This document shows, piece by piece, positions 12,213-26,014 of a stretch of DNA of 64,000 nucleotides. Source of the stretch: Apostichopus japonicus (Eukaryota > Echinodermata > Holothuroidea > Aspidochirotida > Stichopodidae); the NCBI RefSeq assembly GCF_037975245.1, contig NC_092579.1, positions 13,748,678 to 13,812,677 of the forward strand. Direction: 5' to 3'. The position numbers and the translations under genes are program-made. Each line of letters begins with the position of its first letter. Within the stretch, counting starts at the first letter, position 1. The notes under the pieces are model-generated. The model was not told the DNA's origin. It ran no database searches and saw only the letters and a list, made by a program, of their open reading frames with translations.

Positions 12213-15062
12213 TAGAAATTGAAAGTAGTTCAATTTCTATGGCCGTCTCCCTTCTTTGTGTACTAATGGTTTGCATGATAAACTGTGCAAGCATTATTGC
12301 TTTCGAGCTTAAAGTACGCATTATGTTGTATTATATTTCTCCCGTAGGGCGATACAAGCCCTATTCGTCACTTTGTGTAAATCGACATAGGAACCAAAAA
12401 TATTTATTATATTGTCAAAAGGTAGATTTATTGGCAATCTTCCTTTATGTATTATCACTTTAGTGACAGATCAAATAGGTAAGTATAATTTTTCTTTCTC
12501 TTTCTAACATTTAAATTGTCTTTCGAGAATTCGTAGCCCCTCGACTAACAGGTTGTGCTGTTCTGTAAGCTACCGAGGGCCGATATTTTACAACTGTACG
12601 AAGAATTTAAATAAAATCTGCTAGTTTTATTACCTTGTATGTATTATTACATATATTCTAGATATTTCGCCATCAGTACTCGCCATTAAATTGATTTCTG
12701 TCTGTGTTTAGGTCTATTTTTAAATGAGTCTGATTATTGTTGAGTGACACGAGGGATGCTTCGACCATCACTACTAGCTGAACATAACCAATTATAGTAC
12801 AGCTCATGCAGGATTTAACTGATTTGTCGACAATTTATAAACTGATTATAGGTCTTCTGAAAGTACCAGAGGAAGGACAGGGGTGTGAGGGTTAGAGGGG
12901 GTCACGGTGGGGTTCCTCCACTCCCGTCATTCTTCCCGTATACAGTCCCTGCAAATTTGCCATCATATTATACAACAAAGGCTCATGATTACAGTATGCA
13001 TAGCCTACGCCCGCAATGAGTAATTGAGGACCTATTAAGAGTCTGTGGGTTTTTAAAATTTCATTATTTTCTATATACGGGAATGAATAAATTAACTAAT
13101 TTAGAATTAATTGTTTTGATTTCATGAAAAAGAAAAGAAATCGTTGGTCTCGAAAGAATGCCCGATATTAATTTTTCATATTTCCATTCCCTTATACTCG
13201 TGACCTATTAGTATAACCTTCTCTTCCCCTTCAGTTCAAATCCCAAGTGACCAAGTATACGGGCTTATCCAAACCGACATTTTGTTAGATGAAAACCCGT
13301 ATCGGTAAAAAGGACTATAGGCCTAAAGCTAATTTCGTATTTGCAAGTGATACATACATTTTCAGTGTTAATTATACTGTAAATTCAGTTTTGTCTTTTT
13401 TTTCGGCTTAGATCTACATCTGTAAACCGAACCAATTACTAGTAAACCTAAAACCGTACTATGGTCTACATATACCGTATCGTATGAGATGACGGTTTCA
13501 AGTACGCTTCACGAAGGTAATGGAGAAAATGGCAAGTGACTTTAAAGTAATGCATAGGGCCTGCATATAGTGACGTGGTTAAAAGGCACAGTGGAGACAT
13601 TTTTCGTATCCCTTCCACGAAGCCCTTCGAATTGGAAACTGTATATTCTTTATATTTCATTTTAAGATTAGTTAAATGTTTTATACAACAAAGTACTAAC
13701 TTATGATATGAATTTGATATGAAGTTATTTTGATATGAAGTTATTTTGACTTTAATTCGTTGTTATAAGTCGTTTCATTTTGTAAAAGTTTCAAACGACT
13801 CATTCCACGCGATATCAAACATGTTTGTGTTTGCAACTTTGCAGCTCTGACGTAACACGTTAAAATAAATAAACTATATAGTAATACAATTTCGATGAAG
13901 TAGTTTCACAACACCTTTCAGGTATTGAAAGGAGTGTCCCTCACCTTGATCTCACCCGCACCACCACCCCTCCCCCCCCCAAAAAAAAACCCCTCCTATA
14001 TTACATAAATAATAAAGTTGTCTGCTACGAATATGAACCCCAATCACTGAACAATCTAAATTGGCATTGTATATGTATCAGTGTATCTTATCACACTAGT
14101 TGTATATACTATGACAACATATACAGTCTATAATGATATACAACCTGTTCTGGTCATTGCGAATGTATATATAGGCTAAGCGTGTTGTATGTAACTTGAA
14201 TGAACAAGATTGCAATTAAAACAATGTCATTTTGTAGTGTATATATCAGTATACTCTTTCACTTTCTATCTTGCTGGTTTTATTTTCATCGTCATTAAGA
14301 GAACAAAACACTGCAGTGCGTTAGTGAGCTGTTAATAACAATAATGATATATAAATAGGCTTAGGCCTTTAATATAGCGTTTGAACTTCCTTGTATAGTA
14401 AATGCATTCATATTCCATTGAAATCATTACGCCTATAGGCTACACATTTTAAACTATATTAAACATAGAAGTACAATGATCTCACAACGGACATATAGAA
14501 TATATGCGCACAATATATCTTGTGATTGTTACTAACATATATACAAGAATAAAATATATGTAAAATTTGATTTGTTTAGGTTTTGTTCAAATATATTCAG
14601 ATGTTTTCAGACATTTTAATATTTGTTCATATCTATATCATTAGCTTTAATATTTAATGAATAATGTAATATATCATGCAATATATTAAGAAGAAGAAGT
14701 ATAGCATTTTTTTTCTTGGCCTGAATGAAATTAAAACAACTTGAATACTTTGCTTCAAGTTGTGAAAATTTCAGCTGTTAATATCATATAAACCCCAAAA
14801 TAGAATTGAATGCAATTTTTCCAAGGAGGGAAGGGGGGGGGGGGGCGCATACAGAGGCGCTCTGTAAACATATCTTGCGGGCACACATACTTAAGATTTG
14901 AGGGCTCCTCTGGAAAGCAGTGCTCCTACACTGAGCAGGACTATACACTCATTAAAGATGACAATAATAAAAAATTAAATAAAAATAAAAAGCTAAATAT
15001 GTTTTTCATGTTGTTTTTTATATATATTTTTTTTTTATAGAATACGGTATTACGTAGTCCTT

Positions 15063-18000
15063 TTACATTTCTGCCTCTCCTTCCGGAATTGAGGCTCGTT
15101 CGCCATTATCCGGCTTTTGAGATGAAACAACGCCTCCTCCCATCGGTGTATACAAACTGGATAGTGGTATCTCGTAGAAGCTATTTTCAATTAACGTTTC
15201 GAATATCTATATGAATAGAAATGGAAAACAAAACTTATTAATACAAAAAATATCTTAAAGGCGGCAATGGAAAATGCAGAAGATGAGACAAGAAAGATAC
15301 AAAACCACAAATGATTTGCCGAAAAGAATATTTTGTTCTTTATGACATAGCTAAATATTATTAGTCTTCCATTAAAAGAAGAAAACTGTTCTATTTTTCA
15401 ATCATGCATATTTTGTTGTTTATACCATCATTCGATACTTTCAATGTCGCATTTTCATGTTTTACCCTAATTTGCATATATGAATCGCAGCTTACATGTT
15501 TACTTCATTAAATGTTACGGATATCATTTATCATTATGCGTTGGACCTGTTTGTATGGTGACCTTTACTGACATTCATACATATTCATAAGCAAAACATA
15601 TATATATATTGATAGTTCATTGCACAATAGGTTTATGAAAGATACTTAATAGAGCGAAATAGGGTAATATTTTTCCAAAAAAAAATAACATATAACAGTA
15701 TAAATAGACAACAAAATCCTGACAAAGAACAAAAAATTGTCTGTCAGGAACTGGATTCGAACCAGTTTTATCTAAGGAATAAAATTTACATATATGTTAA
15801 TTATTTCTTACCGATTTGAATGAAGCTCTCAGTTGATGAATGGACGGTCGTAAAGAGCAGTTTTGATGCCAGCAGTCAAATAGTGAAAGATTACTGTTGA
15901 ACAAGGCAATGCAAGGAGATTTAACCTGGTTCTTTGATTTATTTCATATTTCAATCGAAGCTGGTGCCAATTATCTTTTTAACAACAAATTATGAACAAA
16001 GCAACACAATATATCATGCAGAGTAAAGACGTGATGTGTTATGTCGTTATCGGAGAAGTCAACCTATATATGTTACTTAAAAAAAATAAAACCCGTCAAA
16101 GTTAGCAAATTAGACATAACGTACCCTCAACACCTCTCCCCTCACGATCTTCCCATATTCACACGCACTTCCTTTCCTCCCCCTCCCCTTCCACCTCATA
16201 CCTTTTTACCTTGTTTTCGTACATAATTCAGTATTCCAATTGCATTATGAGAAATTGCCAAGAAGTTATCTTTGCCTGTGTGAGTAAACGTAAACACATT
16301 TTCAAAACGATTATTTTTGTTTATAAATATACATATATATATACCTTAGTTGTAGGTATCTAGGAGGCCAAATTAATTTGGGTGTTTCGACATCTTGACC
16401 AGGTGTAAGTTCCTCGTCAACTGGGAACGGAGAGGTTCCTTAATATCATATAAAAAATGAAGGGAAAAAATAGTCAATGTCTTTCTTCTTTCATCATTAT
16501 CGTCAATATGTATTCGTATATATTCAGTAAATTTATGATTCGCTTTAATATTAATGGATTGACAAATAAGTAACTTCTTTTAATAAAAGAGTATACCCCT
16601 TTCCTCCGTATGGGCACTGCGTCCCCTCGAGGCCCCCTAACAATTTTTTGCTCCCCTCCCTCCTCCCCCACTCCCCTCCCCTCCCCCTCCCCGTCTCTCC
16701 CCGTCGCTGAGGCTGTGGCTATAACCACAGACAGACTATCCGTGACCTGGTTCGATACGTATTTGCCTTTCAAACTTATTCACAATGTTCCCTTTTTTAT
16801 CTTATTACCATAGAGTAGAATAAAATGTAAAAAGACAGGGCTGAATTTATGGGCTGAGCCTGGGGGTGGATAGGGGGGGTGACCGGGAGATGGGGTAATG
16901 TTGCATCCACCCTTGCATTAAGGGACCCTGTGACAAAACAACTTCATCAACACAACACGCTCGTTATGTCGCAGTCCAGTAACCTATGTACAAACGACGC
17001 TAAAACATTACGAACTCATATTTACCCCATCAGTTAAAAAATAGGTTATTTGTGTGAAGATGAAAGGTAATTGTACATGTACAAAAGTAATTTTATTAGT
17101 GTATAATCACCATCTGATAAGAGCTCCCATATAACTACAGCCGTAGACCATACGTCACTTTCATGTGAGTATTCATTTCGGAAGACAGATTCTGGAGGAA
17201 ACTGGTTTAAAGTGAATGAAACCATCTGTCAAATAAAAGGAAATAATGGAGGTTAAGGTATACCTCTCTGTTAATCATTTGTCGACAAATATGCAGTTTC
17301 ATTTTCAGTTTGTTCTCCATAACTCCCCATATGAGGTATTCCAAGAGAGTTTAAAGATATCAAATACAACGTACAGGAAAAGGTGCACATAGTATCGCAG
17401 ACGATCGCAATGATTGACAAACTATATAAGGTGCGCGGTATACGCCCGAGACTTTAAGTCACGTGCGGTAGAAAGTAACATAACAATTAATATAATTCAT
17501 TAAAGCTTGCATATATAGTCAACTTGAAATGAAATGAAAACAACCCCCTTTTCTGGGGGGGGGGGTTGTATATGTATTTAAGTTTTAAAGATTTCAAATT
17601 TGTACTTCTCATGTGGACAGTCCTACCATGGAACGTACCTGGAGAACATTTCTGTTAGGATTTTCGAGTTATTAACACTTCTCTTATTAAAGTTTATTTG
17701 GTGAGGAAATGAATTTGTGAAGAAAACCCTTCTAAATCCTTTTCAATTTAATACTGAATTTGTGAGAAAAAAATGATTAAGATATGCTGCAACTTTAATT
17801 TTGATTCAAGAAAAGATTTTGGTAGTAAGAATTGAATATGAGCGAACAAACGTCTGAACTGCTAAACTTTGAAAAAAAAATGTAAAAAACATATTTGAGA
17901 CAGTTGTGGTTAGTAACTGAAAATCTTTGCTACGAAAACTCTATATTACGTCATAAAAACAGCGAAGCAGAGAAGTCTCATGGGGGACAGATATGCTCCT

Positions 18001-21000
18001 CGAAACTACTCCCCAGCCCCACATTTACACCCCCCACCCTCCCAGCTCAATAAGTGACATTATGTGATAATTGTTAGTTTAGGTCTAAATACGAAGAATT
18101 GATAACAAGTAGAATTAAAGAACTTTAATAAAATATACATAAAAATGGAATATCTACCAGCGACTTCTTTAGAGACACGATCTTTGGTGCGTCTTCAGCC
18201 AGGCAAAAATCATATAATTTACATATTCCGTCTTTGGTGTATAAAACTTTCTTTGTTGAAAAGCCCGGATGTAAAAACTGTGAGTCATAAGAATAAAAAC
18301 CGGTTCCAAATTTAAAAACGATTACTAACTTCATCTTTTGTTAAATGTCATATATGACTGTGTGAAACAACAACTTGGGAAAAGATTGTGTTTGAAAAAG
18401 TCATATCTATGAAGAATTATTTTAATTTTTTTTTTTATCAAAGTCTAGCAAAGTCATTAACATCCGTTAGTATAGGTATAATATACAAGTATAACGACAG
18501 TCACTTTGTGGGTGAATGGATGACAAACTTCATCTCCCCCGGAAGGGGTAATAGTTGAGGATGGAAGTGGAGGGGTAAGTGATAAGTAGAGAGGATGGGA
18601 TTGGAGGGGAGAGGAGAGGGGAAGGAGGTGAAGGGGAAGGGGAGGGGAAAAATATAAAACTAACCTATTATTATGTACATGACTTACCCCATATGATTTA
18701 ATAAATTCCATTCCTTCTAAAATTCCAGATATATGCTTCATGACATCAGGTACTGTCATTGGACTTTGTGTGCTTTCTGAATCAGGGTCAAAGTTCAGTC
18801 GGCTGTCCAAAGTCTCACAAACAACATGTTCCGTTATGAGGTAAAGCGTACCTGCTATAAAACATAAATTAAATCAATAAAAGAGACTATACACCATCAA
18901 GTGAGTGTTATTAATGGTTCAAGGTTATAACATATATCAGCAGATTCAGCAGTAGCCTATATGGACGATTGGCTATTTAATTACATGACACCGAATTGAC
19001 TTCAACAAGTGCACTCGTCCATGGTTAGGCTAAGGAAGTGCACTAATGAACATTATACAGTCAAATAGTCCAGGGAAAATATATCAATACTTTGTAAAAT
19101 AGTGTTTCATGCTTCGAACTGCACGCACGTGCAAAAAAATCTTATCAAATTAACACGAATCTCTCATATACCGTTAGTTTAACGAGGTTTATATCATAAT
19201 CCGAAATAATAATGGAAGTAAGTCGATCTTAAACAATTTTAAGCCTATACTCGATACCATACGAAGTAAGATATGTGTATAGAGTTTAACGCTTCAACCT
19301 GTACTGGTCACACAAACAAAAACAACAAACATACAAACAAGCAAGCAAACAGAGAAACAGACTATTGGGCAATTGACCCTCTGTTATATTCATCAAGGTA
19401 CACCGATCAGAGAGGTGTAACAACTGACACAGAACGCTATGCGAGGTTCGAATTATGTAACTGTTTTATAGAAAACAAAGCAAACCAAAAAGATGCATGA
19501 TGGATCGTAACGTGTGAAGGTACAGCAAAATCACTGATCTTTTCTCTCCCCCCCTCCACCACCATCACCCTTCACTCTTCCCCCTCCATTGCTTACGGAT
19601 AATATAACACTTAGTTATAGTCCTGTTCTATCACGGTAGTTAGAAAGTTGGAACACGAATTAATTCGTTATCATTTCTTTGATCAATACATCGACAAATA
19701 GTAAATAACTTTCTTTCAATAATATACTTACTTTTATCTACTCCTATTCCTGCAATTTTAGTCAGGTGATTAGTTTTCGGCAGATCAAGTGCTCGCTTAA
19801 CAAATTCATCCCAATGGATAATCTTCTTCTTTATAACTCCATCTGACGTCACGGAAAATAATGAAAGAAATCCCAGGGTACAGTGTTACCTTTTACACAT
19901 TGGCCTAGTATGGGCCTGTGTCATACACATTACAAAAGGAAAACTGTATTGAAAACTTGTCAACACTCCCCTTTCCTCCCCTTAGACTACTATGCCCTCC
20001 GAATTTTACTAGGTATCGAGAAGGGTTCAAGTAGATTTGAATGCCTCGGGAATGTCCCCCCCCCCCTCCCCTCCAACCCCTCTCACACAAGCACTACAAC
20101 TCACCACTATCTACTTCACACAGACTTTCCCCTCTTCACTATTCCCCTCACCCTTTCTCTATTTCCTCCCACCCTCCCCCTCCCCTCCCCTTTCCTTACA
20201 CACATCCTCTTCTCATGAAGATATATATGAAGCAAAACCAACATCACAACAATAATCTACTAAGTATTATCGCCGAATGGTATATACACATCATCCTATG
20301 TTTTGCAAACAACCTCTCACAAAAATACTCTTTAATAAAGTCATAATTTTTGTTTACCTGAAGCAGTCGTTAGAACAGCGCATTTTTTGCCGTGAATTGT
20401 TCCCATCCATCTATTGTATATGGTTCCAATCTTTATACTTAATAAGAGACAGAAATCGTTCTCACTGAAAATTCTGTCCTTTCCAGTACCTTCCTTCGCT
20501 GCAGAGTAATAATCTAAGTATCGGGGAGGGTTGAGGGAGGGGGAGGGGAGGAGGCAGGAAGAGGGAGGGATAGATGAGACGAAAAAAACCATATGGTGAT
20601 GAAGAATTAAAACTTTAAGAGAACATATATTTATAGCGTGCGTGACTTAGAACAGTATACTCATGGATTTTATTATCAGCTTCTAATGACGCAACGGTTT
20701 TTTTTTCTCGACATTATTCAGAGGAGCATCTACAAACCCTGAAGAATTTGATTCAAAGCTTCCAAATCAAAATCCTGTCATCCGGATAAAGACGAACTAT
20801 TATAGATTTATTATGTATAAATCAATTCTCCTCTAATATATTTGTAATTTTCACATATGTGACACTCACCCTGTTAGCAGAGATAAATATTTAAGGGTTT
20901 GAAACCATTTTCAATATAGTTCTACAATTGAAACAGTTATATCAAGAGCAAAAACAAAATAAACGAGCCTATATACATTAAGATTGGTTATCGCAAAATA

Positions 21001-21346
21001 GCATAAAATATTATCAACATAACTCACTAGTTTCACTGCTTCCAGTCGAGTTTAAAGAATTACTCTCATCACTCGGGATGCTTGGAAGATCGGATCTAAA
21101 TCGAGAGACAGAGAGAATATTGAAAACGCTTTTAATTTCGTTACAAGTCGATATTTAACAGCTACTATTAAAATATTGTCATATTATATATGCAAAGATT
21201 AAAGCACCAACTACATTCGTATTTTCTCTGTTTTAATGTCATGATTGGTTGGATACCATCAAAAGTCTTAAATTTGATTTTTCTGATACGATTCCAAGCA
21301 ATTTACAAAAAACATTGAGCTTGTAGCCTTACAACAAAAGTATCAC

Positions 21347-21405
<59 letters not shown>

Positions 21406-24400
21406 CCAGAAAGACATATAACCTTATATGCATATATAACACTCTGAGCGAACCTTGCTATTGTTTGCTAATCATTATGAATAAACTCTTGTTGTATTTA
21501 TACATAATTAACTTTAGGAATGAAATTTTTTAAACTATATCTCGTGATTTGAAATGGTTTAATCACTACAAGTGAGAATTTTTTTCGGATAACGTCATAT
21601 ATACTATATGTTTACAAGAAACTTCACTATATCATTTTACGGAAGAAGGAAAAAAAAACCAGCAGAACAAAACACAACAGAACATAAAATTCTTACTTTG
21701 GTTTTCCTTTAAAACTTCCTTGTAAAGTATTCTGCAGAACTAAGGAAGATAAATGTTATAAATAATATCATTACCATGTAATATTAATGTAATTAATTTC
21801 AAGCCATTTTATAGTGTATGGATGATATGATTGATTAACGTACGTGATTGGTCGGTTGGTGGCAGGCTGTTCAATTGAATCTGAGATGGTGCACGGAGAT
21901 TGGAATCTGTATTCCTAGTCAAAAAAAAAAAAAAAAAAAAAAATCCAATATGCCTTTCAAAGTCGTTTTCTGAACTTGCAGGTTATGCTAACATTGTAAA
22001 TTGCTATATAATCACATAAATGTTAGATTTTTTTCTTGGGGGGGGGGGGGGTAAAATAAACTGTGTAAAATATTATTAAAAATATATAACTTACGTTGAT
22101 AAGTTAGCAGACATCGAAGCTACAAAGGAAATGCAAACAAGTAGAAAATCTATCAACTTAAGTGAAAAGGAGTGTAAGAATTGTTCCATAATTTATTAAA
22201 TACATAATGAATCATGTCGCATGCCATTAAGCTGACCTTGTACACTCTTCTGTCAAATTCCATTATTGATTTTATTTTTATATTTCGTTAACTATACACT
22301 TTCATTTTAACTAACAATTCCAATTGAGTATTGCATAATAATTGTTACGACAAAAACAAATGGTGATGAGTACATGCACTTACATCTGAGTTTGATGATT
22401 ATTTTGTAGCCACAGACAAAGAATGAGAGGATACACAATAAAGCTAAAGTGGAACTCAACCACTGAAGAAGAGAAAAGACCCCTCCTACTAGGAAATGAA
22501 AGATATAAAAAGATATAAATTAATCAAAATAGTAAAGCATGAATGATCAAAACGAAAATATATATTAAGCTATCAAAATGAATAGATCAAATAAATAGAG
22601 TATATATATATATGTCTATATATATGTCTATATATATATGTCTATATATATGTCTATATATATATGTCTATATATATGTCTATATATATGTCTATATATA
22701 TGTCTATATATATATGTCTATATATATGTCTATATATATATGTCTATATATATGTCTATATATATGTCTATATATATGTCTATATATATATGTCTATATA
22801 TATGTGTCTATATATATATATATACTATATATATATATATATATACTATATATATATATATATAAAGTATATTAATCAAGTACAAATTAATTTTTTAGAT
22901 GTTGTTGGTCTATCAGTTCAAGATGTATTTCTATACCACTTATAACAATTTACAATAAACTCAGTGTATCAGTTCGCCATGTTTTACGTTAAAGAAAGCA
23001 GTTGCTCTGAAAATTATATGCTAAGCATGAAAGTCGATTGTGGAATATTTATGATGTGACAATTACATGTACGTGAGCTAATAAATGAAATGGAATAAAG
23101 GAAAGTAGAAATGCTGCTACTTTTGATAATTTTAAAATAGTTTCCCGTTTCTTTTCTGTATGTTACATCATTCAGCTAACTTAAATAGATATCCGGGGAA
23201 ACTTTATGTTCTAATCGCATCAAAGTAATTTATTAAGTCAGACCTGAAGATGAAGAAGGCACTAAAATTGTAGGTGTTGTTGTCCTTGTTGACTCTTCTG
23301 AAAGATAAACAAAGTAACAGAAGACATACAAAATAAATAGATACGTCCTGTATAGTCATTTTTGTTTTGTAAATAAAACAAATCAGCCGATACCATGTTG
23401 ATGTTTTGAAGCTATTTCAGTTTGGTTTTAGTCAATTTTTCAATTGCATTCAACCCCCAAATTGCCGTAACGATGAAATGCATGTAGTTTTACCAGGACA
23501 GTTTGCATATAGTGAACTCAAAGTCCCAAAGTTTTTATATTTTCCAACTGGGATTAATATTAATACAAAGAATGTCTCGACGACGGAATGTATGTTTGTT
23601 TAGACACCTGTTACGATTGCATCCTTAAGTATATACTTAAATCCTTCGACGGTTATAACACGATCGTTACATACGTCTATGGATGTTTTAACAGTTATAT
23701 CGTCGATAACATAAGCTTAGATAAACTCAACGATTATATTCTCCTCTACATAAACCGGTGCACGGACGGTAATATATACTAACGATGTTATATCTCTTTT
23801 AATAAAGCTTGGAGCTCATTGTTTGATGTTTCTTACCAGATAATTCCAATATTATCGTTACGCTGTTTTCGGGATTAGTGACATTTGGGATGTGTTGTAT
23901 GCTTTCGCAGGTGATAGTCTCGGGTTCCAGCCGTTTTACCAGAGGATACGTAATTATTGTGGAATGTTCATTGAACGTCGAATCTCTCATAGCTGCAAGT
24001 TTCTTGTTAAAGAGGTAAAGCGATAGCTCCGCCTCGGGTTTTGCTCCTTCAGCATGGCATGACACATTTAACATCGTCTCTGCTTTCACAAAATGTTCTT
24101 TCTCGACCCTTTTGCCATTAAAAGTCATATAAAGATCTGGAAAGACTTGACGTTTGAAAGAAAATTTGTGAACAGCCAAGTTTGTTTCTTCTTTTGTGAT
24201 AATTTACCCCCTCCCCCTTCCCTCCCCAATCACCTTACAAGCACAGTGGTGAATTCAGGAGTTCTCTAAGGTGGGGGAGGGGGGGGGTCAGCTCAACGCA
24301 ATAAAAATTCAACGCAAAATTACTATCAAAGCAGCGAAGCAATAAGACATCACCGTGAAGAAGAAGCTGAAATGATTGCGCGCGTCTTGTCACCATCATG

Positions 24401-24934
24401 ACATCACAACTTTCACAGAACATAACTAGATAGCCCCTTGAACACGAAACCCAATATTTATGTTACGTTATTATTCAAACTTATATAGGCCTATATATAT
24501 ATATTCTCGATATTAATGGACATGCCATTAAAACGAACTTTTTAAGTGTAAGTTAATGAAATATATGGTTTGAAACTGAAACCGTGAATAGATATTAAGT
24601 TGATCCTTACCATAGGTATAGAGTGAAACATTAAAATGATAAACTTTCGAGGAGACGCCATAAGCATTGCAGGATATCGTAACCACGTCTTTATCCGGTC
24701 GATAACTCGAGAACACAGATGTTGAAATCGTTGGAACGTTTTCAGTTACATGTTCTACATATGTTAGTGGAAGCCCATAGATCTCTTCACTGTTATTAAT
24801 AACCACAGTAACGTTTACTGCTGGTCTGGATTCCGAGGCAAGACAAGTTATATTTAATGACACATCTTTAGGAACCCAAAGATATGCTTGATCAAGTTCA
24901 TTTCCATTGATACGTATAGACATCTTTGGAGGTA
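15063..24934 (-). CDS. Ig-domain receptor pseudokinase (5' end not found)
   Basis: Sixteen exons join in phase to 655 aa and a stop: 24611-24934, 23837-24145, 23244-23297, 22384-22488, 22095-22119, 21844-21914, 21697-21739, 21028-21095, 20358-20498, 19732-19842, 18688-18851, 18158-18277, 17111-17225, 16345-16438, 15812-15893, 15063-15206. Visible residues 1-107 and 108-210 are two Ig-like domains with paired cysteines (NITC/TISC, NVSC/ETITC) and N-glycosylation sites. Then come a Thr/Ser stalk, one membrane helix ([19 protein letters not shown]), a Ser-rich juxtamembrane part and a tyrosine-kinase-like domain (about 345-607). The fold is kept: PPES for [27 protein letters not shown]. The catalytic set is not: VAVK reads CAVLTT, HRDLAARN reads [11 protein letters not shown] reads DFC. 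A signalling scaffold or dominant modulator is inferred; ligand unknown. The signal-peptide exon and start are missing. The exon at 23244 uses a weak GTCTGA donor. Confidence 0.85.
21342..21405. repeat. (AT)n microsatellite in pseudokinase intron
   Basis: TA dinucleotide run between the 21028-21095 and 21697-21739 exons. Confidence 0.9.
22598..22865. repeat. TATATATGTC microsatellite in pseudokinase intron
   Basis: About 20 units of TATATATGTC/TATATATATGTC followed by a pure TA tract, just upstream (in gene sense) of the transmembrane exon. All three plus frames are open and Tyr/Ile/Met/Ser-only; they are repeat artefacts. Confidence 0.93.
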
Positions 24935-25489
24935 CTGTAGAAAGAAGAAATGAAAAGATAAGTACATGAAGTAAAGATGTATCAGGGTATGGTCCCGTGG
25001 GGGTGGGGTGGAGGTGGGGACATGACAGGGGCAACTTTTAAAAGGAGGATGTAGCGCTGGGTCGTTGAACTCCGATGTAGGGAGGAACAGGGGCCCTTCT
25101 CCAGAAAGAAAAACAATACATTTTAGATGTGAAGTCGTGCACTATAGTGAGACATATTTAGGAAGGTATACATTAGGTCTGCACACAAGAATGTGCTACA
25201 CAATACACTATTAATTTTTGTGTGGGGTTGAAAAGAGGAGGTTGTACACTGTACACCTCTGCACCCTCTGCATCCGCGCCTGGCGAATTTTCCATTTTTT
25301 CTTTACAACTGTCTTCTTATATGCAACTCTGTGTTTTGGTAGTAATGTCGGGCCCCCTCCATCACTGTTCCTTCTTCTGAGATATAACGTACCGGTATCC
25401 GCCATCATGTACAATGTATGAATTCTAGGAATTACTGTAAAGTAATGTATCGCATTGACATCCAGGCTATGATACTTTATCCACCACCC

Positions 25490-25614
25490 CGATCCTCTCT
25501 CTCTCTCATCTACCCTACACATCAACCTACCCAAGGAATCATCACTTGGACTAGCCCAAAAGTACGCTTGATCATATTTAATTTCAATGAAACTTGTAAA
25601 TATCATTGGAGGTT
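25490..25614 (-). pseudogene. Degenerate or partial copy of the receptor Ig exon
   Basis: After a minus-strand TTTGCAG acceptor the frame reads PPMIFTSFIEIKYDQAYFWA, matching the start of the intact Ig exon at 24611-24934 ([20 protein letters not shown]), with the same entry phase. Similarity fades after about 30 residues (LMC aligns with ITC), the tryptophan-rich continuation is unlike an Ig fold and no second Ig cysteine block or good donor follows. It may instead be a diverged extra domain exon, with the donor missed by eye. Confidence 0.55.
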
Positions 25615-25974
25615 CTGCAAACTGCTGCTTATTTTCCTGCCGGGGTTAATACGGTATAATTATATGCCGCATAATCAATACGGTGTAATACGATATAGTG
25701 CTTAAACTTTTAATGAATAAATATTTCTAGTATTTGTCTTCGTGTGATTACTCTGTGTAGTCTGGCTGAGTTCACGTTTATTTTCTCCTCAGATTTATCA
25801 AAATTGTCATATTTTGCAATCAGAGCGAATTTCGATGAAGTGCAGAGACATGAGTAATAAATTGGGTTGTGATGACGTCATCGACCATTGGTTACCAAGC
25901 AACTGATGGTTACTTGGTGTTGCGTTATAATTTTTTTATTTAACTTCAGCTCATATTCAACTTGTAGTGTTATA

Positions 25975-26014
25975 CCAGGGAGTTGTTATGGAACATCCAT
26001 AACAACTCCCTGGT
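25975..26014. repeat. Perfect hairpin CCAGGGAGTTGTTATGGA
   Basis: An 18-nt arm CCAGGGAGTTGTTATGGA and its exact reverse complement are separated by three bases. The arm sequence recurs at about 35774-35790 beside the truncated reverse transcriptase. Confidence 0.85.

Larger units (their letters stand above)
10764..15062. other. Intergenic region between two minus-strand genes
   Basis: This is the 5' flank of the VWA3-like gene and the 3' flank of the receptor pseudokinase gene. No phase-consistent exon or recognisable domain was found. Contents are a dispersed-repeat fragment near 11270-11330, a MITE at 11681-11912, an AT-dinucleotide tract near 12085-12210 and AT-rich unique sequence. The left end should hold the VWA3-like promoter and the right end the pseudokinase 3' UTR; no canonical AATAAA was recognised on the minus strand close to the stop. 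Confidence 0.45.

Noticed and set aside
15735-15775. Possible tRNA B box (minus-strand GGTTCGAATCC)
   Set aside because: No A box or cloverleaf arms at suitable distance.
22612-22945. Three overlapping plus-strand open frames (75-93 aa)
   Set aside because: Microsatellite translation in an intron of the receptor gene.
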